DNA of 30,207 nucleotides from Bin87 sp964502995 (GCA_964502995.1 CAZCZB010000033.1:1-30207); one strand, 5' to 3'; shown: positions 1 through 7,704, counted from the stretch's first letter. Notes: generated from the sequence alone by a model not told the origin. Numbers and translations: made by a program.

Positions 1-198
1 TCGGAGCGGGCCTTGCGCTCCTCTTCCCGTTCCTGCTCGCGGGNNNNNNNNNNNNNNNNNNNNNNNNNNNNNNNNNNNNNNNNNNNNNNNNNNNNNNNNN
101 NNNNNNNNNNNNNNNNNNNNNNNNNNNNNNNNNNNNNNNNNNNCTTTTTCGGCTTCCTGGTTGCGGAGAAACTGCCAGATGGTGAATATCATATCGAA
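1..198 (-). pseudogene. Truncated second copy of the neighbouring membrane/coiled-coil gene, interrupted by the gap
   Basis: Bases 144-198 are identical over 55 bases to 385-439, inside the complete gene at 212-622. Bases 14-43 match 355-384 with one mismatch. Read on the minus strand the two pieces encode FDMIFTIWQFLRNQEAEK and REQEREEERKA, the end of the second membrane segment and the start of the charged helix of the intact paralogue. Homology stops abruptly at 198/199, inside a palindromic repeat, so the part encoding the first membrane helix and the start codon is missing. Bases 1-13 differ clearly from the paralogue, which argues for a diverged tandem copy rather than a simple double placement of one contig end. 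It could still be an assembly artefact next to the gap. Confidence 0.5.
44..143. other. Assembly gap (100 N)
   Basis: Exactly 100 unknown bases, the usual placeholder for a scaffold gap of unknown length. In the intact copy the bases corresponding to the two edges (384 and 385) are directly adjacent, so the true gap may be zero or may hide further repeat copies. Confidence 0.95.
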
Positions 199-208
199 TG
201 ATTATTCG
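195..208. repeat. Short palindrome, family A
   Basis: CGAAT-gatt-ATTCG followed by CCCCTACG. It is the same motif as at 5376-5391, 7646-7669 and 8696-8717. It lies directly after the stop codon of the minus-strand gene at 212-622 and exactly where the truncated copy at 144-198 loses homology. Confidence 0.6.
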
Positions 209-211
209 CCC

Positions 212-622
212 CTACGTTTTGGAGGACTCTCCGTTGGTTCCGTTGCCGTTCGCCCGCTGGATGGCCAGTTCTGACAACTCCATAACACGGGCGTGCAGTT
301 CCTGGTTGCGTTGGTGCTCGGCCCGCAACATGGTCATGATTTCCTCGCGCTCTTTGCGCTCCTCTTCCCGTTCTTGCTCGCGGGCTTTTTCGGCTTCCTG
401 GTTGCGGAGAAACTGCCAGATGGTGAATATCATATCGAACCCTCCGAAAAATCCCATCGCCGCCACCGCAGCAGCCGTGTTGATGATGGCGGCGGTCACG
501 AGATCCGAGACCATTCGGTTGTCCAGATTATACGCCCAAAAGGTGGACAATAGCGCAGCCATCCCCGCGCTTGTGGTGCCCGTCAAGTACAGAACGGCGG
601 TGGTGATGAACAACTTGCTCAT
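212..622 (-). CDS. Hypothetical protein: two membrane helices followed by a charged coiled coil
   Basis: 136 residues, family not recognised. Two hydrophobic segments are visible, about residues 4-27 and 40-66. They are followed at about 70-115 by a helix very rich in Glu, Arg and Lys (REQEREEERKEREE) that looks like a coiled coil, and by a polar Asn/Gly-rich tail. The layout suggests a small inner-membrane protein with a cytoplasmic helical rod, possibly oligomeric. The ATG at 622 has no clear Shine-Dalgarno. A truncated, partly diverged copy lies immediately to the left, so this is a locally duplicated gene. The stop codon abuts a family A palindrome. The coding call rests on the well-formed hydrophobic and charged pattern and on the existence of the copy; function is unknown. 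Confidence 0.6.
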   Translation of the reverse strand: MSKLFITTAVLYLTGTTSAGMAALLSTFWAYNLDNRMVSDLVTAAIINTAAAVAAMGFFGGFDMIFTIWQFLRNQEAEKAREQEREEERKEREEIMTMLRAEHQRNQELHARVMELSELAIQRANGNGTNGESSKT

Positions 623-791
623 TTATGTACCGGTTTTTGGCATTCAATACGTCCGCCGTCTCTTATTGGAACGCGGATTATACAATAAAACCATTTTATT
701 ATGAATCAGCATAGCTGTGACGTCATAGTTGTCCAACATTTGTTGGTGGATGGTATTCGACCTGTCATGTGGTCGTGGAAGGCCGGTGGCA

Positions 792-817
792 TGGTTCGAC
801 AGGCTCACCATGAGCGG
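792..817 (+). repeat. Single arm of the dispersed CCGCTC/GAGCGG hairpin repeat
   Basis: TGGTTCGACAGGCTCACC then ATGAGCGG. The same arm occurs at 18962-19021 and 22852-22876, and in variant form at 5431-5491 and 2676-2745. Here it is solitary, without the opposite arm or terminal inverted repeats. Confidence 0.7.
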
Positions 818-880
818 TATCGAGAACGTGCACGGGCGGGGCAAGGAAGTATCTGTGATTGCCTGGCGGCGAGGGAGTTA

Positions 881-900
881 GGGCTGCGCTATAATGCCGC
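881..900 (+). promoter_or_regulatory. Candidate promoter -10 region for the isochorismatase-like gene
   Basis: GGGCTGCGCTATAATGCCGC contains a consensus TATAAT at 890-895, 47 bases before the ATG. The 20-base block matches 18 of 20 bases at 23071-23090 upstream of the cyclase-family gene, which argues for a functional element. No good -35 sits at the expected distance here. Confidence 0.5.
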
Positions 901-942
901 TCAACCTCAGGCAACCATTCCCCACGTTGAAGGAGGCATCCC

Positions 943-1467
943 ATGACACAACAGGCAACCAGTATTGATGCGGCCCGCAGCGCCGTGCTGATTATGGACT
1001 TTCAGCAGCGGATCATCAGCAACGTGGCCTCGGAGCCGGATGCGGTGGTGGGCAACGCCGCCCGCGCCCTGGCCGGCGCCCGCGCCGCCGGCATCCCGGT
1101 GATCTACGTAGTGCATCGGGGCGGCCCGTTCGCCGAGTACGCGCCCGACGTGGAACTGCACGAGGGCGTCGCGCCGGCGGAGGGCGAACTGGTCATCACC
1201 AAGGTGAGGCCCGGCCCGTTCTCCACCACCGCGCTGGACGTGACCCTGCGCGAGATGGGCGTCAACAACCTGGTGATCATGGGCGTTGCCACCAGCGGAT
1301 GCGTGCTGTCGTCGGTGCGGTGGGCCGTGGATATCAACTACTCGTTCATCGTGGTGTCCGACGCCTGCTCCGACGGCGACCCCGAGGTGCATCGCGTCCT
1401 CACCGAGAAGGTGTACCCGCGCCAGGGCACAGTGATGTCCACCGACGAATTTCTCCGGGCTTTGTAA
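943..1467 (+). CDS. Isochorismatase-family cysteine hydrolase
   Basis: 174 residues, normal for the family, which hydrolyses amide, carbamoyl or vinyl-ether bonds through a Cys-Asp-Lys triad. The sequence shows all three: Asp19 in VLIMDFQQ, Lys87 in VITKVRPG, and Cys120 in GVATSGCVLSSVRWAVD, preceded by the usual cis-peptide VAT. The ATG at 943 has a perfect AGGAGG at 931-936 and a consensus -10 further up. It stands alone; the next gene downstream is unrelated. Substrate cannot be read from the sequence. Relatives include nicotinamidase, N-carbamoylsarcosine amidase and biuret hydrolase, and the TSGCV motif fits this group generally. Probably cytoplasmic, as no signal peptide is visible. Confidence 0.88.
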   Translation: MTQQATSIDAARSAVLIMDFQQRIISNVASEPDAVVGNAARALAGARAAGIPVIYVVHRGGPFAEYAPDVELHEGVAPAEGELVITKVRPGPFSTTALDVTLREMGVNNLVIMGVATSGCVLSSVRWAVDINYSFIVVSDACSDGDPEVHRVLTEKVYPRQGTVMSTDEFLRAL

Positions 1468-1551
1468 TATCCCAACACCATTCAGAGTTGCGCACTAGGT
1501 GACCTAACCGAGGTTCCGACAGACTGTAACAAAACTTCGTAGAGGTGTTCG

Positions 1552-1863
1552 ATGCAATTGAACGATCAACAAATCCATACAGCTAATGTAATGGCGTCCG
1601 AAGGTCATACCATTGAATCGATCAGAAAGCATCTAGGTTTGTCAGAAGACGGAGGATGGCAGGAAGTACGGAGACATGTGGACAGTTGGTTAGGAACCAA
1701 GAATCAAATTACTAATCGACTTAATGCGTTGGCCGATGAGCCAGATCCAGATAGAAGGCAAGAGTTGAAACGCGAACTGCAAGAACGCATAAATTTCATT
1801 TACTATCAAGCGCATGATGTGGCGGACAAAATATTCAGGATTCGGGAAGCTCTTGACGGATAG
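1552..1863 (+). CDS. Small hypothetical protein with a possible helix-turn-helix
   Basis: 103 residues, not recognised. The first half (about 5-46) reads like a helix-turn-helix: a helix with HTANVMASEG, then HTIESIRKHLGL, then a helix ending in VRRHVDSWL. The second half (about 62-100) is a long charged helix, RRQELKRELQERI, ending in KIFRIREALDG. The ATG at 1552 is preceded by AGAGGTG. The gene is visibly richer in A and T than the genes on either side and uses codons such as AAT, ATA and AGA that they avoid, which suggests acquisition from elsewhere. It could be a small DNA-binding protein, but that is inference from the helix pattern alone. Confidence 0.55.
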   Translation: MQLNDQQIHTANVMASEGHTIESIRKHLGLSEDGGWQEVRRHVDSWLGTKNQITNRLNALADEPDPDRRQELKRELQERINFIYYQAHDVADKIFRIREALDG

Positions 1864-1976
1864 AGATATAGGGAATCGACGGTTCCCAACGTCTTTGGAT
1901 CGCATCATATAGCAGTCCCTTTCCAACCGCTGAGGAGTGGCGACAGTGGTTCGAGCACAAGAGGAGGAGCAACCGC

Positions 1977-3587
1977 ATGAAATACGACGTCATAGTGATC
2001 GGCGCCGGTTCTGCCGGCGGAACCATGGCCACCCGTTTGTCCGAGGACCCCAACCGGTCGGTGCTGCTGCTGGAGGCAGGGCCGGACTATCCCGACCTGG
2101 AGCAGACGCCCGACGATCTGAAATTCGGTTACGCGCCCCGCGCATCGGAGATGGGCGCGCCCCACAACTGGTCGTTCGTCGGCACGGGGACGCCCCGGCA
2201 GACCGAACCCGTCAACGTGCCGCGCGGCCGCGTGGTGGGAGGAACCAGCGCCATCAACGGGCAGGTTTTCCTGCGCGGCGTGCCCGAGGATTATGACAAC
2301 TGGGCGTCCTGGGGCAACGACGAGTGGAGCTACATCAACGTGCTGCCCTTCTTCCGCAAGCAGGAGACGGACACCGACATCAACGACGACTTCCACGGGT
2401 TCGACGGGCCGATTCCGGTGCGCCGTCACCGCCGGGAGGACTGGCTGCCATTGCAGGAGGCATTCCACAATGCCTGCACCGACGTGGGGTACGCTGAGGT
2501 GTACGACCACAACCATCCCGACTCCACGGGCGTGGGGCCGTTCCCGATGAACAACCCCAACGGCGTGCGCATGAGCACCGCCCTCACCTACGTGAATCCC
2601 AACCGCCACCGGCTGAACCTGACCATTCGCGCCAACGTGCGCGTGCGCCGCGTGCTGTTCGAGGATGCTGCGGGAGGCTCACCCGGCTCGACAGGCTCAC
2701 CCGGCTCGACAGGCTCACCCGGTTCGACGGGCTCACCACGAGCGGTTGGCGTGCGGGTGGAGAGCGGCGGCGAGACTTTCGACATAGAGGCCGATCAGAT
2801 CGTACTGTGCGCTGGCGCCATCGCGTCGCCGCAACTGCTGCTGCTGTCCGGCGTGGGGCCGGCGGCAGAACTGCGGAACCTGGGAGTCCCGGTGGTCAGG
2901 GACCTGCCCGGCGTGGGCAAGAACCTGCGCGACCATCCGCTGGTGCCCGTGCGCGTCAAGGTCAAGGACGACTTCCCGCTGGACCCGGACGCGCCGCGCA
3001 TCCAGACGGTGCTGCGCTACACGGCCAGCGGTTCCGATGCGCGCAACGACATGCAGATATTCCCGTCGTCGTTCTCGACGCCGTTGGGCGGCGACCCCTT
3101 CGACAACGAGGGCATCCGCCTGACCTGCATGATGGAACTGGCCGAGAGCGCGGGCGAGTTGACGCTGCAATCCACCGACCCCGACGTGCAGCCCCACATC
3201 GACTGCCGCTACCTGGAGGCGGACTGGGACCGGGCGCGGATGCGCGAGGCCATCCGCATCGTGCTGCGTTTGCTGGACCACGAGCAGTTCCGCAACATCT
3301 ACGACGGCCTGATCTCGCCGACGGCGGACGACCTGGTATCCGACGAGGCGCTGGACGACTGGATGCTGCGCGAGGTCTGCATCGGGCAGCACCTCTCGGG
3401 CACCTGCAAGATGGGGCCCGGCTCCGACGCCATGGCCGTGGTTGACCAGTATTGCCGCGTCCACGGCATCGAGAACCTGCGGGTCGCCGACGCCTCGGTG
3501 ATGCCCGACGTGATTCGCGCCAACACCAACTGCACCACCATCATGATCGGCGAGCGGGTGGCCGACTGGATTGCTGCCGGTAGGTGA
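1977..3587 (+). CDS. GMC-family FAD oxidoreductase (choline/alcohol dehydrogenase-like)
   Basis: 536 residues, full length for the family, which oxidises primary alcohols with FAD. Visible landmarks are the N-terminal dinucleotide motif GAGSAGG (9-15) with LLLEAG (30-35), the first GMC signature PRGRVVGGTSAINGQ (82-96), the second signature CAGAIASPQLLLLSGVGP (278-295), and the C-terminal active site with His472 in QHLSGTCKMG and Asn518 in NTNCTT. RBS GAGGAGGAG lies at 1961-1969. An unusual Gly-Ser-Pro-Thr stretch at residues 235-257 is an in-frame insertion of a dispersed DNA repeat (separate entry). It sits between two beta strands before the second signature, probably a surface loop, so activity may be retained. 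No partner cytochrome gene is adjacent. Substrate unknown. Confidence 0.93.
   Translation: MKYDVIVIGAGSAGGTMATRLSEDPNRSVLLLEAGPDYPDLEQTPDDLKFGYAPRASEMGAPHNWSFVGTGTPRQTEPVNVPRGRVVGGTSAINGQVFLRGVPEDYDNWASWGNDEWSYINVLPFFRKQETDTDINDDFHGFDGPIPVRRHRREDWLPLQEAFHNACTDVGYAEVYDHNHPDSTGVGPFPMNNPNGVRMSTALTYVNPNRHRLNLTIRANVRVRRVLFEDAAGGSPGSTGSPGSTGSPGSTGSPRAVGVRVESGGETFDIEADQIVLCAGAIASPQLLLLSGVGPAAELRNLGVPVVRDLPGVGKNLRDHPLVPVRVKVKDDFPLDPDAPRIQTVLRYTASGSDARNDMQIFPSSFSTPLGGDPFDNEGIRLTCMMELAESAGELTLQSTDPDVQPHIDCRYLEADWDRARMREAIRIVLRLLDHEQFRNIYDGLISPTADDLVSDEALDDWMLREVCIGQHLSGTCKMGPGSDAMAVVDQYCRVHGIENLRVADASVMPDVIRANTNCTTIMIGERVADWIAAGR
2676..2745 (+). repeat. 18-bp tandem repeat inside the GMC oxidoreductase gene
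   Basis: Three units of GGCTCACCCGGCTCGACA at 2676-2693, 2694-2711 and 2712-2729, then a partial unit ending CCACGAGCGG. Each unit encodes six residues (GSPGST pattern), so the frame is kept. The last part, GGTTCGACGGGCTCACCACGAGCGG, is the arm of the intergenic hairpin repeat found at 792-817 and 18962-19021. Confidence 0.9.
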
Positions 3588-3639
3588 AACGCTGGCCGGC
3601 AACTGATTCCTGCTCCCGCAACTCTCCAACTCAGATTCG

Positions 3640-5271
3640 GTGTGGCTGAACTACGACCTGCGCAAGTTTTCGGGGGACGTGTTCGGCGGCGTGACCACGG
3701 CCGCCACCGTGCTGCCGGTGGCCCTTGCCTATGGCGTCGTCACCGGGATGGGACCGATTGCCGGCATGTACGGCTCAATAGTGGTCGGGTTTTGCGCGTC
3801 GGTATTCGGGGGAACGCCCACTCGTATCGCTTTTCCCACTGCGGCCATGGTCGTGGCGATGCTGGTGGTGCTGACCCAGCACGCCAGCAATCCGTCCGAG
3901 GCGTTCACGATAGTAATGTTGGCCGGGATTATCCAGATCGGGTTGGGTATTCTGCGCCTGGGCCGATTTGTTACCTACACGCCGTACTCCATGATCTCCG
4001 GATTCACGTCCGGTATCGGCATCCTGATCATATTGCTTCAGACCCTGCCGTTCCTGGGCGCGCCTGCTGCGTCCGGCGGGTTGATCGGGATCGTTCGCGC
4101 CTGGCCGCAGGCCATACTGGCGTTCAACGTCCATGCCATAATTATTGGCGCCGGGGCCCTTGCCATTTGCGTTTTCTGGCCCCGGCGGCTGGACCGTTTC
4201 TTGCCGGGCCCGCTGCTGGCGCTGATCGTGGGGACCACAGTGGCCGCGCTGTGGCTCCAGGACGCTCCGGTTATAGGCAGGTTGCCTTCGGGCTTTCCCG
4301 GGCTGTATGTGCCAGAGCAATCACCGGGCTTCCTGCTCTCCGCGCTGCAACCGGCCTTCACGCTGGCGCTCATCGGTTCCGTCAACAGCCTGGTGACATC
4401 ACTGGTCGCGGATTCTCTCACCCACACCCGTCATAGATCAAACCTTGAGCTTGTGGGTCAGGGCATCGGCAACACGGCGGCCGGTCTGCTGGGCGCCATG
4501 CCCGGGGCGGGGTCAACATCAGGGACGGTTGTCAACATCAGGGCCGGCGGGGTCACTGCCGTGTCCGGCGTTTTGTCCGCAGCAATCCTGCTGGCGCTGT
4601 TGCTCGGACTTGGCCGGGTGGCGGAGCCCATGCCATTGGCCGCGTTGGCCGGCATTCTCATCAAGACCGGGTGGGACATCATAGACTGGCGGCTCATCAT
4701 GCGCGTCAGGCACGTGCGACGCGACTACCTGCTGGTGATGCTGCTCACCCTGTTGCTCACCGTGTTCGTTGACCTGATTACTGCCATTATTGTCGGACTG
4801 ATAGTGGGCGGATTCGCTCGCGCCCGGCAGTCGGAGCAGCGCGAGTTGGGCAGCGTCATTTCGGCGCCGTTGCTGGACAGCGAGTTTTTCTCAGGCGCCG
4901 CTGTTGGAGGAGACGCCGACCGGTTCCAGGCACGAGTGGGGTTGGTGGATCTGCGGGGTCAGTTCTCATTCGCATCGGCAAACCAACTGGCCTGGATGGT
5001 TGGGAGGGACATTGAAGAGCACGAGATCGTGATATTCGATTTTTCCAGAACCGCGGATATGGACGACAGCGCGGCCCTTGTGATGGAGCAACTCATTGAC
5101 GCGGCCGCGGCCGCCAACACGGAGTGCATCGTGCTCAACCTCTCCGGTACCGTGGCGAGCAACCTGCGGTCGTTCAACGTGTTCCGGCGTGTCCCAAGCG
5201 AGCGTTTCGTCCACAGCCTGGACGAGGCGAGGGAGTTGGCCGCCAGTCTGCTGAACGAGCGCGGCGAGTAG
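3640..5271 (+). CDS. SulP-family anion transporter with C-terminal STAS domain
   Basis: 543 residues, typical of SLC26/SulP permeases, which carry sulfate, bicarbonate or other anions across the inner membrane. The N-terminal part (about 5-400) consists of hydrophobic segments. It opens with the family-like NYDLRKFSGDVFGG and AYGVVTGMGPIAGMYGS, followed by GGTPTRIAFPTAAM. A STAS domain fills about 430-540 (VGLVDLRGQFSFASA, VIFDFSRTADMDDSAA, CIVLNLSG). The only reasonable start is GTG at 3640, which gives MWLNYDLRKF; no strong Shine-Dalgarno is seen. It lies 52 bases after the GMC gene on the same strand, so co-transcription is possible but a functional link is not evident. The transported anion cannot be decided. 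Confidence 0.9.
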   Translation: MWLNYDLRKFSGDVFGGVTTAATVLPVALAYGVVTGMGPIAGMYGSIVVGFCASVFGGTPTRIAFPTAAMVVAMLVVLTQHASNPSEAFTIVMLAGIIQIGLGILRLGRFVTYTPYSMISGFTSGIGILIILLQTLPFLGAPAASGGLIGIVRAWPQAILAFNVHAIIIGAGALAICVFWPRRLDRFLPGPLLALIVGTTVAALWLQDAPVIGRLPSGFPGLYVPEQSPGFLLSALQPAFTLALIGSVNSLVTSLVADSLTHTRHRSNLELVGQGIGNTAAGLLGAMPGAGSTSGTVVNIRAGGVTAVSGVLSAAILLALLLGLGRVAEPMPLAALAGILIKTGWDIIDWRLIMRVRHVRRDYLLVMLLTLLLTVFVDLITAIIVGLIVGGFARARQSEQRELGSVISAPLLDSEFFSGAAVGGDADRFQARVGLVDLRGQFSFASANQLAWMVGRDIEEHEIVIFDFSRTADMDDSAALVMEQLIDAAAAANTECIVLNLSGTVASNLRSFNVFRRVPSERFVHSLDEARELAASLLNERGE

Positions 5272-5375
5272 AGACGGCGGATCTGACCTGATCGTATTTC
5301 AAATTCGGTTCGGGACGCGATATGGTGGCGGGTTGGAATGCGGGCTGTTCGGACGGCGCAGTCCCGCGGCGTGGA

Positions 5376-5391
5376 GCGAATGATTATTCGC
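5376..5391. repeat. Short palindrome, family A
   Basis: GCGAAT-gatt-ATTCGC followed by CCCTGC. Same motif as 195-208 and 7646-7669. It lies 12 bases before the 122-bp inverted-repeat element. Confidence 0.7.
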
Positions 5392-5403
5392 CCCTGCATC
5401 GGT

Positions 5404-5525
5404 AGGGCCTTTCCAAAGTCTCCACACTTTCCGCTCATGGTGAGCCCATCGAACCACGAGCTTCGTCCTTCGACAGGCTCAGGACGAGCGGGGACAAGAA
5501 AATTGCGCAACTTTGGAAAGGGCCT
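5404..5525. mobile_element. MITE-like element, 122 bp, perfect 16-bp terminal inverted repeats
   Basis: The ends AGGGCCTTTCCAAAGT (5404-5419) and ACTTTGGAAAGGGCCT (5510-5525) are perfect inverse complements. Inside, CCGCTCATGGTGAGCCC (from 5431) pairs imperfectly with GGCTCAGGACGAGCGG (ending 5491), giving a second hairpin. GGT flanks the element on both sides (5401-5403, 5526-5528), a possible short target duplication. There is no coding capacity. A second copy with near-identical ends is at 22784-22904. The architecture is that of a non-autonomous element; no transposase is in the window. Confidence 0.75.
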
Positions 5526-5628
5526 GGTACATCGGGTGTCAGGGCGGCGCAGGCGTCAATCCATCTGATAAACTCCGACCCAACGCCGCGAACACTGACG
5601 CAAATTTCACTCCAAAGGAGCCAACCGC

Positions 5629-6480
5629 ATGTCCGTCGGAATCATCGTACCCCTGCCTGCCTACACGCTCGACCCGGCATTCGTCGCCAAGAAGGCCGAG
5701 GAGTTGGGCTTCGAGTCCATCTGGTATCACGAGCATCCCATTCTGCCGGTCACCAGCGCCAGCCCGTTCCCGGCGACGGGCGGCGAGATACCGTGGACGT
5801 ACCGGCATTTCTCCGACCCGTACATGTCGCTGGCCATGGCGGCCGCCGTCACCGACCGCATCAAGCTTTGCACCGGCATCACGCTGGTGCCCGAGCGCAA
5901 CCCGCTGATTCTGGCCAAGCAGATTTCGGTGCTGGACCGGCACAGCAACGGCCGCTTTGTCTTTGGCATCGGCGCCGGCTGGAACCGCGAGGAAACCGAG
6001 ATGATGGGCGGCGACTTTGACCACCGCTGGACCCAGACCGAGGAGGCCATCGGCGCGCTGAAGGAACTGTGGACGCAGGATCAGGCCGAGTTCCACGGCA
6101 AGTATTACAACTTCCCGCCGGTGTACATGTATCCCAAGCCGGTGCAGCAGCCGCACCCGCCCGTGCTGCTGGGCGGCAACGCCCGCAACGTGCTGCGCCG
6201 CGTCGTTCGGTACGGCGATGGCTGGCTGCCCAACCGGACCACTCCGGCGCAGATTGAGGACAGCCGCGAGCAGCTTGACGCGATGGCTGCGGAACGCGGC
6301 CGCGACCCCCAGGCGCTGACCATTTCGGTATTCGGCCAGCCGCCGGAAACCACCCGCCAGACCGTGGACGATTTCCTCAACGCCGGGGCGCTGCGCGTCT
6401 GCGTGTGGCCCAACCACTCGGACACCGAGGAGGAGATGGGCCAGCAGTTGGAGCGCATGGCGGAGGAACTCATTCGCTGA
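5629..6480 (+). CDS. LLM-class (luciferase-like) F420-dependent oxidoreductase
   Basis: 283 residues, matching the shorter F420-dependent LLM oxidoreductases of the TIM-barrel fold. Features typical of the family are the N-terminal strand GIIVPL, EELGFESIWYHEH (24-36), the segment TDRIKLCTGITLVPERNPLILAKQ, GRFVFGIGAGWNREE (108-122), HPPVLLGGN and RYGDGWLPN. The family reduces or oxidises varied substrates with F420 or flavin; the substrate here is unknown. The ATG at 5629 has AAAGGAG at 5614-5620. It stands alone between repeat-filled spacers, 85 bases before the lactonase-like gene. Assignment to F420 rather than FMN is from overall resemblance and is less sure than the family itself. Confidence 0.9.
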   Translation: MSVGIIVPLPAYTLDPAFVAKKAEELGFESIWYHEHPILPVTSASPFPATGGEIPWTYRHFSDPYMSLAMAAAVTDRIKLCTGITLVPERNPLILAKQISVLDRHSNGRFVFGIGAGWNREETEMMGGDFDHRWTQTEEAIGALKELWTQDQAEFHGKYYNFPPVYMYPKPVQQPHPPVLLGGNARNVLRRVVRYGDGWLPNRTTPAQIEDSREQLDAMAAERGRDPQALTISVFGQPPETTRQTVDDFLNAGALRVCVWPNHSDTEEEMGQQLERMAEELIR

Positions 6481-6493
6481 TTCGATGTATTTG

Positions 6494-6516
6494 GGGGCGG
6501 GTTTGAAACCCGCCCC
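6494..6516. repeat. Short palindrome, family B
   Basis: Arms GGGGCGGGTTT and AAACCCGCCCC around a single G, perfect 11-bp stem. The same palindrome, longer, is at 19121-19153. If read as an N-terminal extension of the next gene it encodes GAGLKPAPA, which is repeat-derived rather than protein. Confidence 0.85.
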
Positions 6517-6565
6517 TGCAAAATGGCAACGCGCCGAGCTTTCACCGGAACAGGAGGTGGCAAAC

Positions 6566-7615
6566 ATGGCAACTTTTGTGTATGTCGCAGCGCAGGATGA
6601 CAACAAGATCTCGATTTTCACGATGGACGACGCCAGCGGATCCCTCACCATCGCCGGAGAGGAGGAGGTATCGGGCGGGCCGTCCCTGCTGGCAATCAGC
6701 CTGGACCGGCGGACGCTATACGTGGGACACCGCGAGGTTCCGGAGATCACCAGCCACCGCATCGACCAGCAGACCGGCGAACTCACCCAGACCGGTTCGG
6801 TGACGCCGCCGGGGACGCCGGCCTTCCTGGCCACCGACCGCACCGGACGGTTCCTGCTGTCGTCCTACTATGCCGACGGCAAGGCGGCGGTGCATCCGCT
6901 GGGCGACGACGGCAGCGTCGGCGGGGCGGCCACCTGCGTGCTGGACACCGACAGCGGCGCCCACGCCATCCAGACCGACCGCTCCAACCGTTTTGCCTAC
7001 GTGCCCCACATCGCGCGGCAGAGCGACAACGTGCTGGAACCGCCCAAGAACATCCCGGGGCCCAACGTCATCTACCAGTTCCGGTTCGACGAGTCCAGCG
7101 GGGCGCTGACGGCCAACGACCCGGCTACGTTGGCCCAGGACGACATGATCGGTCCGCGGCATTTCACGTTCCATCCATCGCTGGACGTGGTGTATTTCTC
7201 CAACGAGCAGGGATGCAGCGTTTCGTCGTACACCATCGGCGGCGAGGGAGGGCTGACGCCGTTGGAAACCGTATCAACGCTGCCCGCCGGCGTGACCGAA
7301 CGCAACACCTGCTCACAGATCCAGTTTTCGCCGGACGGCAGCCTGTTGTTCGCGCCCAACCGGGGGCACAACAGCATCGCCAGTTTCACGGTGGACGGTG
7401 AGGGTCGCCTGACGCCGGCAGGCCACGCCAGCACGGAGGCCGTGCCCAGCGCGTTCAGCCTGGACCCCTCGGGACGCTATGTGTTCGCCGCCGGCTCCGC
7501 AACCGGACAGTTGGCGTCGTACAGCGTCAACGGCGACACCGGAGAACTGACGACGCTGGGCTCCTACGCCGTGGGCGAGCGGCCCATGTGGGTGCTGACG
7601 ACGACGCTGGGGTAA
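6566..7615 (+). CDS. Lactonase-family beta-propeller protein (6-phosphogluconolactonase-like)
   Basis: 349 residues from the ATG at 6566, supported by GGAGGTGG at 6553-6560. An in-frame start at 6485 would add a repeat-encoded stretch and is rejected. The sequence repeats a propeller-blade pattern: ATFVYVAAQDDNKISIF, SLDRRTLYVGHRE, LATDRTGRFLLSSYYADG, QTDRSNRFAYVPH, HPSLDVVYFSNEQGCSVSSY, SPDGSLLFAPNRGHNSIASF and DPSGRYVFAAG. This is the layout of the seven-bladed lactonase family that includes cytosolic 6-phosphogluconolactonase and muconate-lactonizing relatives. The motifs GPRHFTFHP and NRGHNSIASF are characteristic. No signal peptide is visible, so probably cytoplasmic. The true substrate may be another sugar or aromatic-derived lactone. 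No pentose-phosphate gene is adjacent. Confidence 0.87.
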   Translation: MATFVYVAAQDDNKISIFTMDDASGSLTIAGEEEVSGGPSLLAISLDRRTLYVGHREVPEITSHRIDQQTGELTQTGSVTPPGTPAFLATDRTGRFLLSSYYADGKAAVHPLGDDGSVGGAATCVLDTDSGAHAIQTDRSNRFAYVPHIARQSDNVLEPPKNIPGPNVIYQFRFDESSGALTANDPATLAQDDMIGPRHFTFHPSLDVVYFSNEQGCSVSSYTIGGEGGLTPLETVSTLPAGVTERNTCSQIQFSPDGSLLFAPNRGHNSIASFTVDGEGRLTPAGHASTEAVPSAFSLDPSGRYVFAAGSATGQLASYSVNGDTGELTTLGSYAVGERPMWVLTTTLG

Positions 7616-7645
7616 CCGGTTCCGGCGGTTGACGCCCGAACCAGC

Positions 7646-7669
7646 GGGGGCGAATGATCATTCGCCCCC
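7646..7669. repeat. Perfect 24-bp palindrome, family A
   Basis: The half-site GGGGGCGAATGA is followed immediately by its exact inverse complement. It lies 30 bases after the lactonase-like gene's stop, in a position where it could also act on transcript ends. Family members are at 195-208, 5376-5391 and 8696-8717. Confidence 0.85.
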
Positions 7670-7704
7670 ACGCTACTCCCATGAGCTGCGGACGGCGGAT
7701 CCTG

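Larger units (their letters stand above)
623..942. other. Intergenic region, 320 bases, no gene seen
   Basis: AT-richer at its left end (about 660-720). It contains one arm of the dispersed hairpin repeat at 792-817, a candidate promoter at 881-900 and the AGGAGG site for the next gene. Short open frames here have no protein-like composition. Confidence 0.6.
5272..5628. other. Intergenic region, 357 bases, occupied by repeats
   Basis: No gene seen. It holds a family A palindrome (5376-5391), a complete 122-bp element with perfect terminal inverted repeats (5404-5525), and the AAAGGAG ribosome binding site at 5614-5620 for the LLM oxidoreductase. Confidence 0.7.

Noticed and set aside
2676..2745. 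Frameshift or pseudogene in the GMC oxidoreductase
   Set aside because: The inserted repeat is a multiple of three and all motifs before and after it stay in one frame.
2733..3629. 298-codon open frame on the minus strand
   Set aside because: Antisense to the GMC oxidoreductase, whose signatures are intact.
6485..6565. N-terminal extension of the lactonase-family gene
   Set aside because: Encoded by a family B palindrome; the ATG at 6566 has a strong GGAGGTGG site.
5539..6843. 434-codon open frame on the minus strand
   Set aside because: Antisense to the LLM oxidoreductase and lactonase genes, crossing their RBS and a palindrome.
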